Shown here in pieces: positions 21,896-33,178 of a stretch of DNA of 64,000 bases. The stretch spans positions 8,067,669 through 8,131,668 of the forward strand of contig OZ005701.1 in the NCBI GenBank assembly GCA_963930775.1. Reading direction: 5' to 3'. Below the pieces are notes generated by a model. That model worked only from the letters and a program-made list of their open reading frames with translations. It did not search any database and was not told where the DNA came from. The number at the start of each line of letters is the position of its first letter. Position 1 is the first letter of the stretch. This DNA comes from Cliona cf. orientalis (lineage: Eukaryota > Porifera > Demospongiae > Clionaida > Clionaidae). The translations under genes and the position numbers were made by a program.

Positions 21896-23325
21896 TCTGC
21901 CGAAGAACTGAAGAAGTTGCTGATGGAGTCGGCCTCGCGGCTGACGAGCTCTCAAAACCTTGCGACAGCAACATTATTCCTTCTCTGGCCGATTGTTTCC
22001 TCGAGTGGGAAGTGATTTTTGGGTCTCTGCTCAGTGAGGTCGATATCAATTTAATATGTGAAAGAAGACAATACTACGGGAGTGAATAAAAGGATGGCTG
22101 CACTACGCAAATGGAGGGATAAAAACGGGCGTGAAGCTACTTATAAGGTTCTCGTGGATGCTTTACTGAGCAGCAGTGAACGATATCAAGCTGAGAATCT
22201 GTGTCGAAAGATTCTAGCATACCATTCAACGAGCCGCGACGAAAATGGTAAGTGAATTCATGCTACATTGAATCAATCAGGACCATTATTAAATAGTAAT
22301 GAGTGCTGCTGGATTTCATTAGGCCAAGTGATTTTTACAACTGGGGGTGGGGATATATATTAAATAACTTGTGCCATGAATTTTTGGCCAGCACATAATA
22401 TAATATTATAATGAATAATTTCAGCTATAATATTCATTGTATGTACCACTAAAACTAGTGTGATGGCAGAAATTAAGGGTGGATGGGGATGAGAAAGTTT
22501 AACCTTTTTTTATCTTTAGGGCAACTTCCAAAAACCACCACGACTGATTGTGAAGTAAAGGAAACTGAATCTGACGTAAAATTTGAATGCCCCTGTGGTG
22601 AATGCTCAGTAGAAACTTACCTTCAAGAAGGTTGTCCTCAATCATGTATCCCTCACCTTGGGATGACCACTCTCAGTAAAGAGGATCAAGAAAATTTGAG
22701 TTACATATTAAGAAAGGATACCAAAAAAATTATGGACATCAATACAGGGGCAGAAGGTGTGTCAAACTCTCTTCCAGATGTTGTCACCACTGGACAAAGC
22801 CAGATCAACCCCCAAATAAAGGTAAAATAATAATATGAAGCACAATAATAATAATTATAAAGAAATTTCTTGTTAACAGAGATTACCGAACCACTACAAT
22901 GATGAAGAGTGTACTCACTGTTTCAAAGTGAATATTGTTGGAGATCCAGGTATGATAGTTAGTCAGTAGTCTCACAAGCCAGCTCCTTTGCGAAGGAGGG
23001 GCTGGCTCATAAGACTAGTTAGTCAGGGTGGCCCAGTAGAGTCTACTCGTGCAATCATCAAAAGTTTCCAGCTGTATAGATACTATACGATATCATAGAC
23101 GACATGCCAAAGATATATACATATCATTACAATTTCAGATGTTGGGAAATCTACCATGCTGCTACGATACATGAAGTCTTCATTCACATTTGGAGGTACG
23201 TATGCCTAGTACTCAATAAATATCATTCTTAATCTGATGATTTTGCCAAATTTTTTGCAGATCGCATGCCTCTCTCTAAGTACGAGCTCTGTGTCAAGAA
23301 ATTTGGAGCTGATGACACTAGACAA
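21896..23325 (+). pseudogene. Death gene A: broken Death exon, Cys-rich exon, small-GTPase P-loop exons, joined to WDR60 exon
   Basis: The first exon (to 22247) lacks the ATG present in B, C and A-prime and carries an 8-bp and a 4-bp insertion relative to them, so its first half is out of frame; the second half reads NKRMAALRKWRDKNGREATY, a Death-domain helix block. Exon 22520-22821 encodes FECPCGECSVETYLQEGCPQ and KEDQENLSYILRKDTKKI but then departs from genes B and C (DINTGAEGVSNSLPDVVTT). Exons 22880-22949 and 23139-23195 spell FKVNIVGDPDVGKSTMLLRY, a Ras/Rab-type P-loop. Exon 23261-23325 continues in the same phase with WDR60 residues KYELCVKKFGADDTRQ. No later GTPase motifs (DTAG, NKxD) are seen, so no complete G domain exists here. 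Confidence 0.65.
22966..23017. repeat. Short snap-back palindrome
   Basis: AGTCTCACAAGCCAGCTCCT pairs with AGGAGGGGCTGGCTCATAAG ACT a few bases later, with a small loop. It lies in an intron of gene A. Confidence 0.65.
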
Positions 23326-24621
23326 GTAAGTCAGGTGACTGCATAGCCATGTAATATGAGTGTAGTGCCATGTAACCATACCAATAAAGCGCATTGGTCA
23401 CGTCTTCTGCATGCGTGATAATATTATATTTTCTGGTTGAGGTACCGGATAAACGAGATCCGGATAACGGAGATTGCACAGCATATATTTTTGTCAATGT
23501 ACACTTCCCTCTATAGCAAGAGTATTTTAAAATTTTATATTATACTCTTGTCTGTAATAATGTTATTATGTCTCAAGGCTAGGCATCTAGCTCGGTGGCA
23601 CTGCCTTTCATGTGAAAACATTTTCCCCTAGACGATGCATACCGTATTATGATGCAATGCTGAGTACTTTTGCTGACATTTTGCTCTCATTTAGGTATCA
23701 AGCCAGACTGGTGAAGATAACCAAGAGAATGACGCTCAGACAGAGCCCATCAGCACAGAGGAGAGGTAGGTACAATGGCTGCCTGAGGACCTAAAGGGGT
23801 GGGGCAAAGGGGGGACCCTGGTCGTTATGAGGAAGGAGAAGAGGAAGTGGGAGGAGTATCTTTCAGAAGGATGGAGGGAGAAGGTGCTCTCAGGCTGATC
23901 TCTTTCCTCAAGAAAGCTGGCCAGGTTAGTATAGTCTGACCCTGTTTTTCGCCTGACGACCTTTACCTTCGCGTTGTGAATGGAGTTGGTAAAGGTCGTC
24001 AGGAGAAATGGCTCTACCTTGATAGACTACATGTTTGTTTGATTTGTTCAGTGTTACTGGAAGAAAACCTAGCAGCAGTTGGTCAGTCTCAGTTCCAGTC
24101 CATACAGTCCCAATTCCCATTCTGCACCAGTGTGCAACGAATCCAAGCAGTACCATCATTTCTATCAGGTTAGTAAATGCAGTTATTAGGAATTTTTTTG
24201 CATAATATGCAGTATAAGGTAATTTTCATGCAAGATTTGATAAAATTTAATCCGAAAGACAAAATTGAACACTATAAGCCCTTGACAACACTTATGGTCA
24301 TCTGACAAATTATGGAAATTACCAATTTATCACTTAATTACTTCATTCATTTCTAGGGAGATATGTGCAGTGGGTTGACTTCAGCTCCACCCAGGACCAC
24401 CTCTTTCTCTCGGCCTACTCCCTCCCTCTGTCCTCAAACAGAACTGCTGACTCGGGGATTCGTGGAAAGGGTCTGGTCTGCTTATGGAACACCAGGGACC
24501 CACTACAACCACAGATGTGAGTCAATCTGCTACTCAAGTCAGTAGAATAATATGTACTGTACATGTATGTACATGTACATATACATGTAGACTAGAAATG
24601 CATGACATTGTACTAGAGTAG

Positions 24622-25136
24622 ATCATCGAAATCCGGACGGTTTTTATAAAGCAACCCATAACTTTCGGACATAACAATGATTTTAAATGATAGAGTACTC
24701 AGTAGATAGAACTACCAGTCAGCTAACGAATGACCCAAACCGTATGTCCCAATCTTTGTTGCAACACGTGCAAATTGTGCTCAAAGATACAGTGTTACAA
24801 ATTTATAAACCGGACCTCTGCTTCAAATCTCGGACATGCTTGCATATTCTATCTTGGTGATGATCATAATCGGTCAACGCTGCTACAGGTACATGCACTA
24901 GCAGCTAACTCCGGTCCACCATTTCGATCGTGTTTAGCCACGCCCACCAGTGGGACTCCACCCAATCATTTTCGATGAATCGGACGCAAACAGAGGGTGA
25001 CTACTGGCTAGCTCCACTTGTAAGCTAAAGAAAGTTGTAGAAGCATGGAATCATATAGTATATGGCCTACCATGACTGTATTTCCAACCAAACTCATCTA
25101 AAACCGCATGTCCGGGATTCGACGATATCCGATGAT
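24622..25136. repeat. MITE-like insertion in WDR60 copy 2 intron
   Basis: Left ATCATCGAAATCCGGAC pairs imperfectly with right ATCATCGGATATCGTCGAAT (reverse complement of the right end). The segment is missing from the matching intron of copy 1 (15181-15497). Confidence 0.55.
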
Positions 25137-27047
25137 TGGTAAATTACTCTATAAGTACATGTAGTGTACGTATTATTATGTACATTGTAGCTACAGTCAA
25201 TAGAGCTAGAGCAGAGGATATAATGATACATGTTGAAATTATAGGGTTCTCCCGACTAACTAACTACAAATACATGTACCATAGCATTGCAGATTGGACT
25301 ATGAAGGCTATGGTACATGTACATATATCTATGGCTGTATATTATTTCCGGTGGGTGGGGGGTTAAGCCTAAAATCAGCAATTCGATCTTTCTTTACTCT
25401 CTCTCTCTCTCTTCATCCCACATTTCAGGGTGTTGTCCTGTGAGTCCTGCCCCAGCTGCTGTTGTTTCAGTCCCCAGAAGTCCTCCCTTGCCTTTGCCGG
25501 GAATGAAGATGGCTCTGTGGTCCTCTGGGACCTGAGGGAGCCTCTCTCCATGCACAGGCCGTCTCAGCTGACCACGCCCCTCTCCCCCCGAGCCCATGGG
25601 ACCAGCACGGTGACAGAGGCTCTGGTGAGGGTACCTACGTTCAGCACTGGTGAGATAAAACGCTTATGAGCAAGATATTCCTTGCTCAAGAATAATTGTT
25701 TTGTAGTGCTCATGTACACTGAATGTATAATTGTTTCATACATGTGCATGTCTTTTGCTGAGATTAGGTTTGTCTGAGCAGGCAATGGGATGATTGCCCC
25801 TTAGGTTTGGGATTGTAAACCTACTAAATTTTCATGTACATGTACATGTACATGTACATGCATGATATCCGCTGTGTTTGCTTTATGCAGCTGGCATACC
25901 TCACGCTGACAACCACAGAGCCCCTATAGTGTCCATCACTCCAATATCCACTGCCTCTGGTGGTACTGTTACTGGTGGCCACATGGAAGGAGGTGGTGAC
26001 GTTCAGGAGACCTCCAGTGGACTATCCTTTCAACTAGCAACATTAGACAGGTGAGCCAAACCACACAATCATACATGTAGATTATTCATCCATGCAATTA
26101 CCTACACATGTAGCTATTATCATGAGATTACTCTCAAACATTTTTTCTCCACTCCCTCTCTCTCTCTCCCTCTCTCCTCTCTCTCTCCTTACCCCCTTCT
26201 TCCCTCCCTCTCCTCTCTCCCTCCCCTTCTCTGCCTCCCTCCCTCTTCAAACATACATCCACACAGGTCTGGTCATCTCAACTTGTGGGTAGTTGTGGAG
26301 GTCGCGAACCCTGACCCCTACGGCTCTGAGGCTGACCTTGGTTTGGTGCCCGGGGGAAGAGTGAAGCTGGTCAAGAGCACGGCCATTGACGTCACTTCTC
26401 AACCAACAAGAAGAGGGACTGAAAGGTAATTACATGTACATGTATCTGCACATGATCACCCTTCAGTATTAATTAAGAGAATACATGTACATGTATTTGT
26501 ATACCGTAATTCGGGTTAATTTCATTTGCAAATTTTTTGTGTTAGAAATATATATTTCGTTTAAGAAATATTATTTTCGTCAGCTTCAAGCACGCACCAT
26601 ATATTTGCTGTATAAGTTAGTGCAGGTAAATATTTTTGCATAAAGAATTTTTTCATCACTTCGTGCAAAACGAAAATTTTTAACTTTAGTGAATTGCAGT
26701 ATATTGGGTACAAGTACATGTACATACACAAAACACTATTGAATAAATCAATGGTGTGTTTGTGGTCTGTATCTGTGTACAGTTAAGTTAGTAGGTGTAG
26801 ATAAACAATGTATCTGACCACAGCACATGTTGAAAATGTGTTTAATGGTATATACGTGACCAACTACGCACAATTTGCAAACCTCTCATGTACACTATAC
26901 AAACAGATGGCTTAGCCTACATATTATTTTGTATATACACAATGTCATGTATCCCATCGCCCAGTACCTACTCATGTGCACCCAAGGAACTAGCTTGTTT
27001 GGAGCATTGGGAGCACAAGATTTTCCCACCCCCGACCACTGGTTGTA

Positions 27048-27566
27048 CCGTATAGCCGGAAATTTTCGAGGGAGCCAATTTTCGCGATTTTCGTGGTTGA
27101 CAGGCGACCCACGAAAATTAAATCCGCGAAATATAAACCCTAAACGTATGTTCTCGCAACGTCGACGCGCGCGATAACAGGGGGTGTGGCCATCGTGGTG
27201 CATGCCGCTGCTTGATCGATCTATTAAACAGCTGAGCTTCTTCGACACAAATGTCTTATTTCAAGCTTTTAAGCTTAAGCGACTCAACCAAACTTCCTGA
27301 TCCACGTGGCCCAAATCTCCTTGTATACGTGGTAACCACGGACCATAGCCTCGATCATATGCAACTCTCGTGCCATTTCTCGATCTCACCAACGATCGCT
27401 GTCACAACTTTCGGAGCCGCAGCGCGCGTGCAGTAAGAGGCGGAGCCTAACGGATATTGGGGGTGAAGCAACCCTGGAGCGTTCATCCGCGAAAATTAGA
27501 TCGCGAAATCTTTGAAGATGGGCCTTCCGCGAAAATTGGATCCCTCGAAAATTTCCGGCTATACGG
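27048..27566. repeat. MITE, TA-flanked CCGTATAGCC family (519 bp)
   Basis: Ends CCGTATAGCCGGAAATTTTC and its reverse complement, with TA on both sides. Copy 1 of WDR60 lacks it at about 17768. Inside are further inverted blocks rich in TTCGCG. Confidence 0.8.
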
Positions 27567-27993
27567 TATAAACTTTAGAATAGTACTCGGGTACTGGAGC
27601 AAGTCCCCCCCTTCCCCCCTCCCCCCTCCCCTCCCCCTACCCCCCTCCCCTCCTATAGGTATAAACCCTTGCACCTGTAACGTTTATGTGTATGGCAGGC
27701 CACACAACAGACGCAGAACTATCTGTGTGAAATATTCAATTTTTTATGTGAAATCATCAATTTTATATCTTTGTCCGGGATAGATCGCTTACAACTCTTA
27801 CCCCCTCCATCCGTGTATTCTGTATGGAGTTCCATCCTCGAGACAGCAGTCATCTCTACGTGGGCACTGATACTGGTCGAGTCCACCACGTCACCCGCTA
27901 CGGCCGGAGACCTATACCAAGATTCCTTACTACAACCACTGAAAATGAAGGTACACTATGTACATATTATAACATTGTTAGATTTTGTGCATA

Positions 27994-28173
27994 CAGTGGA
28001 ACCCCTCTATAAGGAATGAGGATGTCCCCTTTAATCAGGACACCACCAGTGGTCCCAGCTACATGTTCATAGAACAGTGTACAAAACTATCCCTGAAATA
28101 CATGTAAGGACACCTCCTTAATCGGGGCACTTTAAGCTGTCCCAAAGGTGTCCGGAATAGAGGGGTTCCACTA
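27994..28173. repeat. pogo-like MITE with CAGTGGAACCCCTCTATA ends
   Basis: The left end CAGTGGAACCCCTCTATAAG and the right end, in reverse complement TAGTGGAACCCCTCTATTCC, form an inverted repeat. A degenerate, shorter version is at 18190-18290 in copy 1, so the insertion preceded the duplication. Confidence 0.65.
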
Positions 28174-29430
28174 TATTATTTCATACGTGCATGTATGTTA
28201 GAATTTGTGTACTCATTTACACCTGGATTGAAAGTGAAAGTGTACTGAATGTACACAGTATATCTACATGTAGGTACACTATGGGTAATGTTGACCCATA
28301 ATCTTATTGTTTATTAATTTTTAGCTGACTAAAGTACACTTAGTTTTGGGAGCCTTTCTTATCACAGTGCACGCTCGCTCGTGTGGGAATGATAAGCCTT
28401 ATGTGGTCACTCAGCAGTTGTTTGTTTCATTTCACCTATTACACGGTACATGTGTACCTATTACAAATTGATACAATCATGTACACGTAGCTAATCCATA
28501 AAGAAATTTGCAGGTGCAGTTTGTGATGTGCTCTGTATGAGTTTCTCCCATCGACAACCCGATCACTTCCTGGCAGGCTGTTCTGATGGCTCCCTCAGAC
28601 TATACCACACCAAAACAGGTAGCTATAATAATACATGCATGTAGACTCATTCAAACGAAGATCTTAAAGGCCACACCGTACTAACCTTAACATCATTCTT
28701 GGTTGCTATCTGCATGTAAAGATTCACTTTGGACAACTTAACTGTTTGGTAAATGTTTCAACTAGATGCCCTGAGGATGACTAGAGCATCTAGTCAAAAG
28801 CCGAAAGGGAAATAACATTATTTGCTGAACAGTTCAATTGTTCACAGCAAATCTTCATGTACCAAGGTTATGATTTAATTTTTTGTATTATCTTGTGCTT
28901 AGCCAAGCCTCTCCTGGCATGGAATACATTCACCCCATACGGAACTGCCGTGGTGCATGTGGAGTGGGTGGAGTCTTGCCCCGGGCTATTCCTGGTTCAA
29001 GACTCACTCAATACCATCTACATGTGGTAAGTGGGATCAATAGATGATATTATGCAAATTTGCTACGTGACAATTATTGTCTTGATATCAGGGATCTAAT
29101 GCAGAATGATTCAGAACCAATGTTCAAAGAAATGCAAACATCTAGGTAGGAATATACTTGCATGGCATACACAATGTCATGCATGTACATTGCATGTGTA
29201 GCATGTATTATATAATGATCACCATTCTATATATCTTGCTCATGTTTTATAGGATAACTTGTTGTCGACTTCATCATAAAAGCCACACCCACAAATCATC
29301 CCCAGCCCTGCCCATCCTACTCTTAGCCTATGCAGACTGTTCGGTAGATATTCACCAATTCAGAGAACTAGCACAGGATATTAGTGAACGTGAGCTAATG
29401 CTTGAAAACTACCTGACCGAGTTGGCCTAA

Positions 29431-30034
29431 TTGATGACTAACATCATAATTGTTATTCGTTATTATAGTACCATAAAAATTTAATTAATACTTTAAATTT
29501 GAGATTTGATCTAAAATTATATGCAAGACACAGTCATAATAGCAGTACTTGTGATCATGACATTGTAATAATTATTAGAGGATATCCTCATAATTATTGT
29601 TTGTGTAAGTACACCTGTACTGTTTTCGTGGTATTTTGGTATAATATTATTTGTGTGATGTAGATGTTGGCTGAGCATTGGTAGTGGGTATAGGCCCATA
29701 CAAGCTTGAGGTGTATATATTATACTCAAAACATGAAGTTAATGTAGCTAGGGCTTTTACTATAGCTGTAAGGGCCTTCCTCTATTGTAGCTATAATAGA
29801 ATCAGTACTTTATTGAAGAGAGATTAATATGAGTTACAGAAGTTGGAAATTTTTAAGATACTCAAGTTTCTCAATCTGAAAATCCAATTACATTCTTAAA
29901 CCTCCCGAGTAAAGTTTACTTCTACGCTGGATACCAAAAATTTTATAATTAGTAATCACATGTCATACAAAGTTCACTATACCCAGCATATTTATACCTA
30001 ATAGTATGACATTGTGTATAATATTAAGTTGATT
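29431..30034. other. Convergent 3-prime region WDR60 copy 2 / TM-3
   Basis: AT-rich, homologous to 19288-19798 with an extra stretch near 29810-29930. No gene is seen. Confidence 0.6.
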
Positions 30035-32031
30035 CTATTGTTCCAGTAAGGGTTGTTTATCTTCTCTACCACCTTTGGAATGTACGTCAACTGCAACTTT
30101 TACACCAGCACTACCTTGGCTTGGTTTTTGGATTCCTTCAGGTTGTTTTCCAGGTGCAGGTGGGTTTCCGTCACCGTAATCTTGTTGTTTTTCAGGTGCT
30201 GGAGGTGGGTTTCCACCACCGTTACGGTAATCTTGTTTAATATTATCACTAGCAAGCTTTTCTATAGCTAAGATGACCTTTCGAACGAGATAAATTTCCC
30301 TTTCTTTCTCTGATTTGTCCTTCCATTCCTTGTCGCCACATATGCGGTCAAGTTCTTTGGTATCACACATTTCTTGTGCTTTGATGAGGAATGCAAAGGG
30401 TGAATTATTGTGTCGAAAGATGACCTGAAACGCTATTAGAGCAGCAAAGAACGTGACAGATGCCTGGTAGATAACGTAGAGGCGGTTTGGAGCATCATCT
30501 ATAGCATTAGTGATGGGTAGCAGAGTGAGAAGAGCGAGAGATAGTCCAATTGACACCCCCGTAACAATAAATAGGATGATAAAGCAAATGAATGTTACAC
30601 AGTTTTTACAAATTCTCTGGCGATCAATAATTATTTCCTCAGGATTATCATTCTCTTGTGGGACTTCAAGGCCTGCTTCGTCTGTAGGATCTGGGTTTTT
30701 GTTCTCCCGCTCCCAGAAGTGGTTAATGAAGTAATGCACTTGTTGAAAGCCAAGGACATGAATAAACAAGATCATTGCATAAAGGAGAAGAATACTTGTG
30801 GCGTGGTAGGGATTATCAATGAACGCAAAAATGATGTGGTAGCAGTGTGAAAAGACGCATGCAATTGGAGATAACATACAGTATGTAAGTCTGTACCATT
30901 TTTTGGTTAACCGAGCTATGATCGGTACTAGAGTATAAATTATGAGAAACGAGAGTCCATCAAAAATTATCATCACGATGGGTACACTCCAGAAATACCT
31001 AGGAGCTGCGTAATAATAATCGTGAATTTCGTCTGATAATTTTCCATATTCAACGAATGCCATACTATCTGCTACAAAGGTAAGTATATGAAACAGTAAA
31101 GAAATCGTAATCTTTATCAAAAGATTAGCATCAGCTTTTGCCCTTATTTTCTTTGTTCCACTCTTCAATTCTTTCTCAATATCTTTACCAATCTCGTAAG
31201 GTTTAAGCTCAAGCAAGTAGAAGAAAAAGAAAATAACGTAAACCATCATAAGAAATGGGACAAAAATCTGTGCTATCAGAGCGAGTGCATCGATGTTTTT
31301 GTTCGACTTGTACCAGATCTTAAGAGTTCCACTACTATGGGAACGGCCTTTGTATGTATCATCGATGGGAGCTGTGAACTTTTGATGCATTGCATAGAGT
31401 TTAAGCTGCGTTATGAAGTGTATATTATTATTATATCAACCTTAAAAAAATAAATACACACATGTAGAGGGGGGATCGAGAGAAAGGGAGAGAGAGATCA
31501 TGATATATAAAGGCTTACCCTCTGTGTAAGCAATGTCATGTATTCTTCACTAGTACCATTGCAACTTGCATCTAACTGAAGATCTAATGATTCAGTTTGT
31601 AATTCTGGATCAGAAAACAGCAGCGATGTGAACTGGAAAATATTTACTGGATGGAAGAAAAAGTAGATAGCTGATGACCAGAAATAGACGACGGGTGAGT
31701 CTGGATTCATCACATAATTGGATTCATTCACGTAATGATATCGAACGGTGACAAAAACGGGAACGCTACCACTTGGCGCAAAGAAAGCCTGCTGCAAATT
31801 GTACACGTTTGAATCTCTGCTCAGTACCTCCACCACCAGGGATTTGTAACATTGTGTGCAGCTGTCACCCTTGTCGCATTCGATCAACGGGTCTTCATCG
31901 GAAGTGACAGGTTGGCCGCGGACAAGCAGCGCACAAATCAGGAAAACGCAAGCTCCTGTAGCTTTCTTCACCATCGGACATCCCAATGACGACTCCATCG
32001 CGTTATTCTGATCGAGGATGTCTGTGATCAT
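30035..32031 (-). CDS. TM-3: paralogue of TM-2
   Basis: Exons 32031-31519 and 31405-30035, same splice phases as TM-2; 616 aa from the ATG at 31998. The extracellular-type domain, the seven hydrophobic segments and the SPIACVFSHCYHIIFAFIDN motif are almost identical to TM-2. The C-terminal tail differs: it carries an imperfect internal repeat (NPPPAPEKQQDYGDGNPPAP) absent from TM-2. Both exons are open, so it is likely functional. It is divergent from stub A-prime across about 120 bp. Confidence 0.85.
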
Positions 32032-32154
32032 GCCTTTTTAATCCGCATGCGCAATCGGTGGGCGGGGTACGCATGCGCAAATCCCAAACGGAATCGAGTG
32101 AGGAAAACCCTGCAATGATATTCAGTACGGTGATACACACCCACTTTTAGCACG
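32032..32154. promoter_or_regulatory. Putative bidirectional promoter TM-3 / Death A-prime
   Basis: Nearly the same sequence as 21770-21895: two GCATGCGCAA motifs flanking GGTGGGCGGGGTAC, then GAGGAAAACCCTGCAATGAT shortly before the Death-gene ATG. Confidence 0.55.
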
Positions 32155-32711
32155 ATGGCGCAGATTTCTGCCGAAGAAGTTGCTAATGGAGTCGGCCTCG
32201 CGGCTGACGAGCTCTCAAAACCTTGCGACAACAACATTATTCCTTCTCTGGCCGATTGTTTCCTCGAGTGGGAAGTGATTTTTGGGTCTCTACTCTCAAT
32301 TAGGCCCCTCCAAATCAATTAGTAGTTTCTCATCCCCTCTGAGCTCAAAATTGATGCGGGCGGGCGGTGGTAATGGTCGTTAATATGTGAAATTTTTTTT
32401 GATGGAAATGGTCGTCAAAATAAGGAGGCGGTATACTTTTGCATTGTGCTTCTAATCACAAAAATGTATGCGGGCGGAAATTAATGGGGCAGAGAAACTA
32501 CTAATTGATTTGGAGGGGCCTTATGTGAAAGAAGACAATACTACGGGAATGAATAGAAGGATGGCTGCACTACGCAAATGGAGGGATAAAAATGGGTGTG
32601 AAGCTACTTATAAGGTCCTCGTGGATGCTTTACTGAGCAGCAGTGAACGATATCAAGCTGAGAATCTGTGTCGAAAGATTCTAGCATACCATTCAATGAG
32701 CGACAAAAATG
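32155..32711 (+). pseudogene. Death gene A-prime: first exon only, split by a MITE
   Basis: ATG at 32155 opens MAQISAEEVANGVGLAADEL and continues to SLADCFLEWEVIFGSLLS, then the MITE 32303-32520 interrupts the Death domain. Coding sequence resumes with VKEDNTTGMNRRMAALRKWR and ends at a normal AATG/GTAAGT donor. The Cys-rich, FN3 and later exons are missing; TM-4 fragments follow instead. It cannot make the full receptor-like protein. Confidence 0.8.
32303..32520. mobile_element. MITE inserted in a Death-domain exon (PIF/Harbinger-like, TTA target)
   Basis: Ends GGCCCCTCCAAATCAATTAG and reverse complement, about 29 bp perfect; TTA at 32300-32302 and 32521-32523. Interior GCGGGCGG blocks recur in 53136-53572. 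A 3-bp TTA duplication with GGCC ends is typical of PIF/Harbinger derivatives. The matching exons of genes A, B and C lack it. Confidence 0.85.
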
Positions 32712-32829
32712 GTAAGTGAATTCATTCAATGTTGAACCGATAGTGATACCAGGACCATTGTTAAATCTTCTGTTGCGTGGGTGGAAATGGCTTGCAAGTC
32801 AGGTTGGTAGGTTGGTTAAATGATATATA

Positions 32830-33049
32830 CCGTATTTCTTCTAAAGATTCGGCCCTTCTAATTATTTGGCACCCTTTACCGAATGATTGAAAATAGTCTC
32901 TAATTTTTGGCCAAGGTCATCACATGTATATGCTATAATCGGGAATAGAATGCGCACGCAGACAGGATATTGAATATTAACCTTTAAAAATTCGGTGAAG
33001 CTAAAGCAATGTTATTATTTTCATGCCGAATTTTTTAGAAGAAATATGG
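32830..33049. repeat. TA-flanked MITE with CCGTATTTCTTCTAAA ends
   Basis: The left end CCGTATTTCTTCTAAA pairs with TTTTTTAGAAGAAATATGG on the right; TA borders. It lies in the debris between A-prime and TM-4. Confidence 0.65.
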
Positions 33050-33178
33050 TAGTTATGTGACCAGTGATTTGTATGGAAACCATGGAATTTTTAAAACCGG
33101 GGATGGGCAGATGTTCATTAAATAACTTGTGTATGATTGTTTGGCCAGCCAATGTAATAAATAATTTCAACTATAATA

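Larger units (their letters stand above)
23261..29430 (+). pseudogene. Partial WDR60 copy 2 (end of exon 4 to last exon), decayed
   Basis: Exons matching copy 1: 23261-23325, 23695-23924, about 24053-24169, 24357-24516, 25429-25649, 25891-26050, 26267-26425, 27784-27950, 28514-28618, 28903-29026, 29092-29145, 29253-29430. The whole N-terminal half is missing. Exon 23695 has TAG at 23767-23769 where copy 1 has TGG, and one base fewer in the G run near 23812. The acceptor before the next exon is changed so that 10 coding bases are lost. Most downstream WD40 exons are still open and almost identical to copy 1, so decay is recent. This is either a pseudogene or the 3-prime tail of a short chimeric transcript starting in Death gene A. 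Confidence 0.85.
14190..32720. repeat. Segmental duplication: [WDR60 C-half + TM + Death exon], units about 14190-22260 and 23490-32720
   Basis: Gene order, intron sequences and even intron repeats are shared: WDR60 exons 5-15, the TM gene on the minus strand, the divergent promoter and the first Death-gene exon. Differences are discrete insertions: foldback 15803-16111 and MITE 17137-17515 only in unit 1; MITEs 24622-25136, 27048-27566 and 32303-32520 only in unit 2. The second unit additionally includes the end of WDR60 exon 4 (23261-23325). Confidence 0.85.

Noticed and set aside
22880-23195. A functional small GTPase
   Set aside because: Only the P-loop is present; switch, DxxG and NKxD motifs are missing before WDR60 sequence starts.
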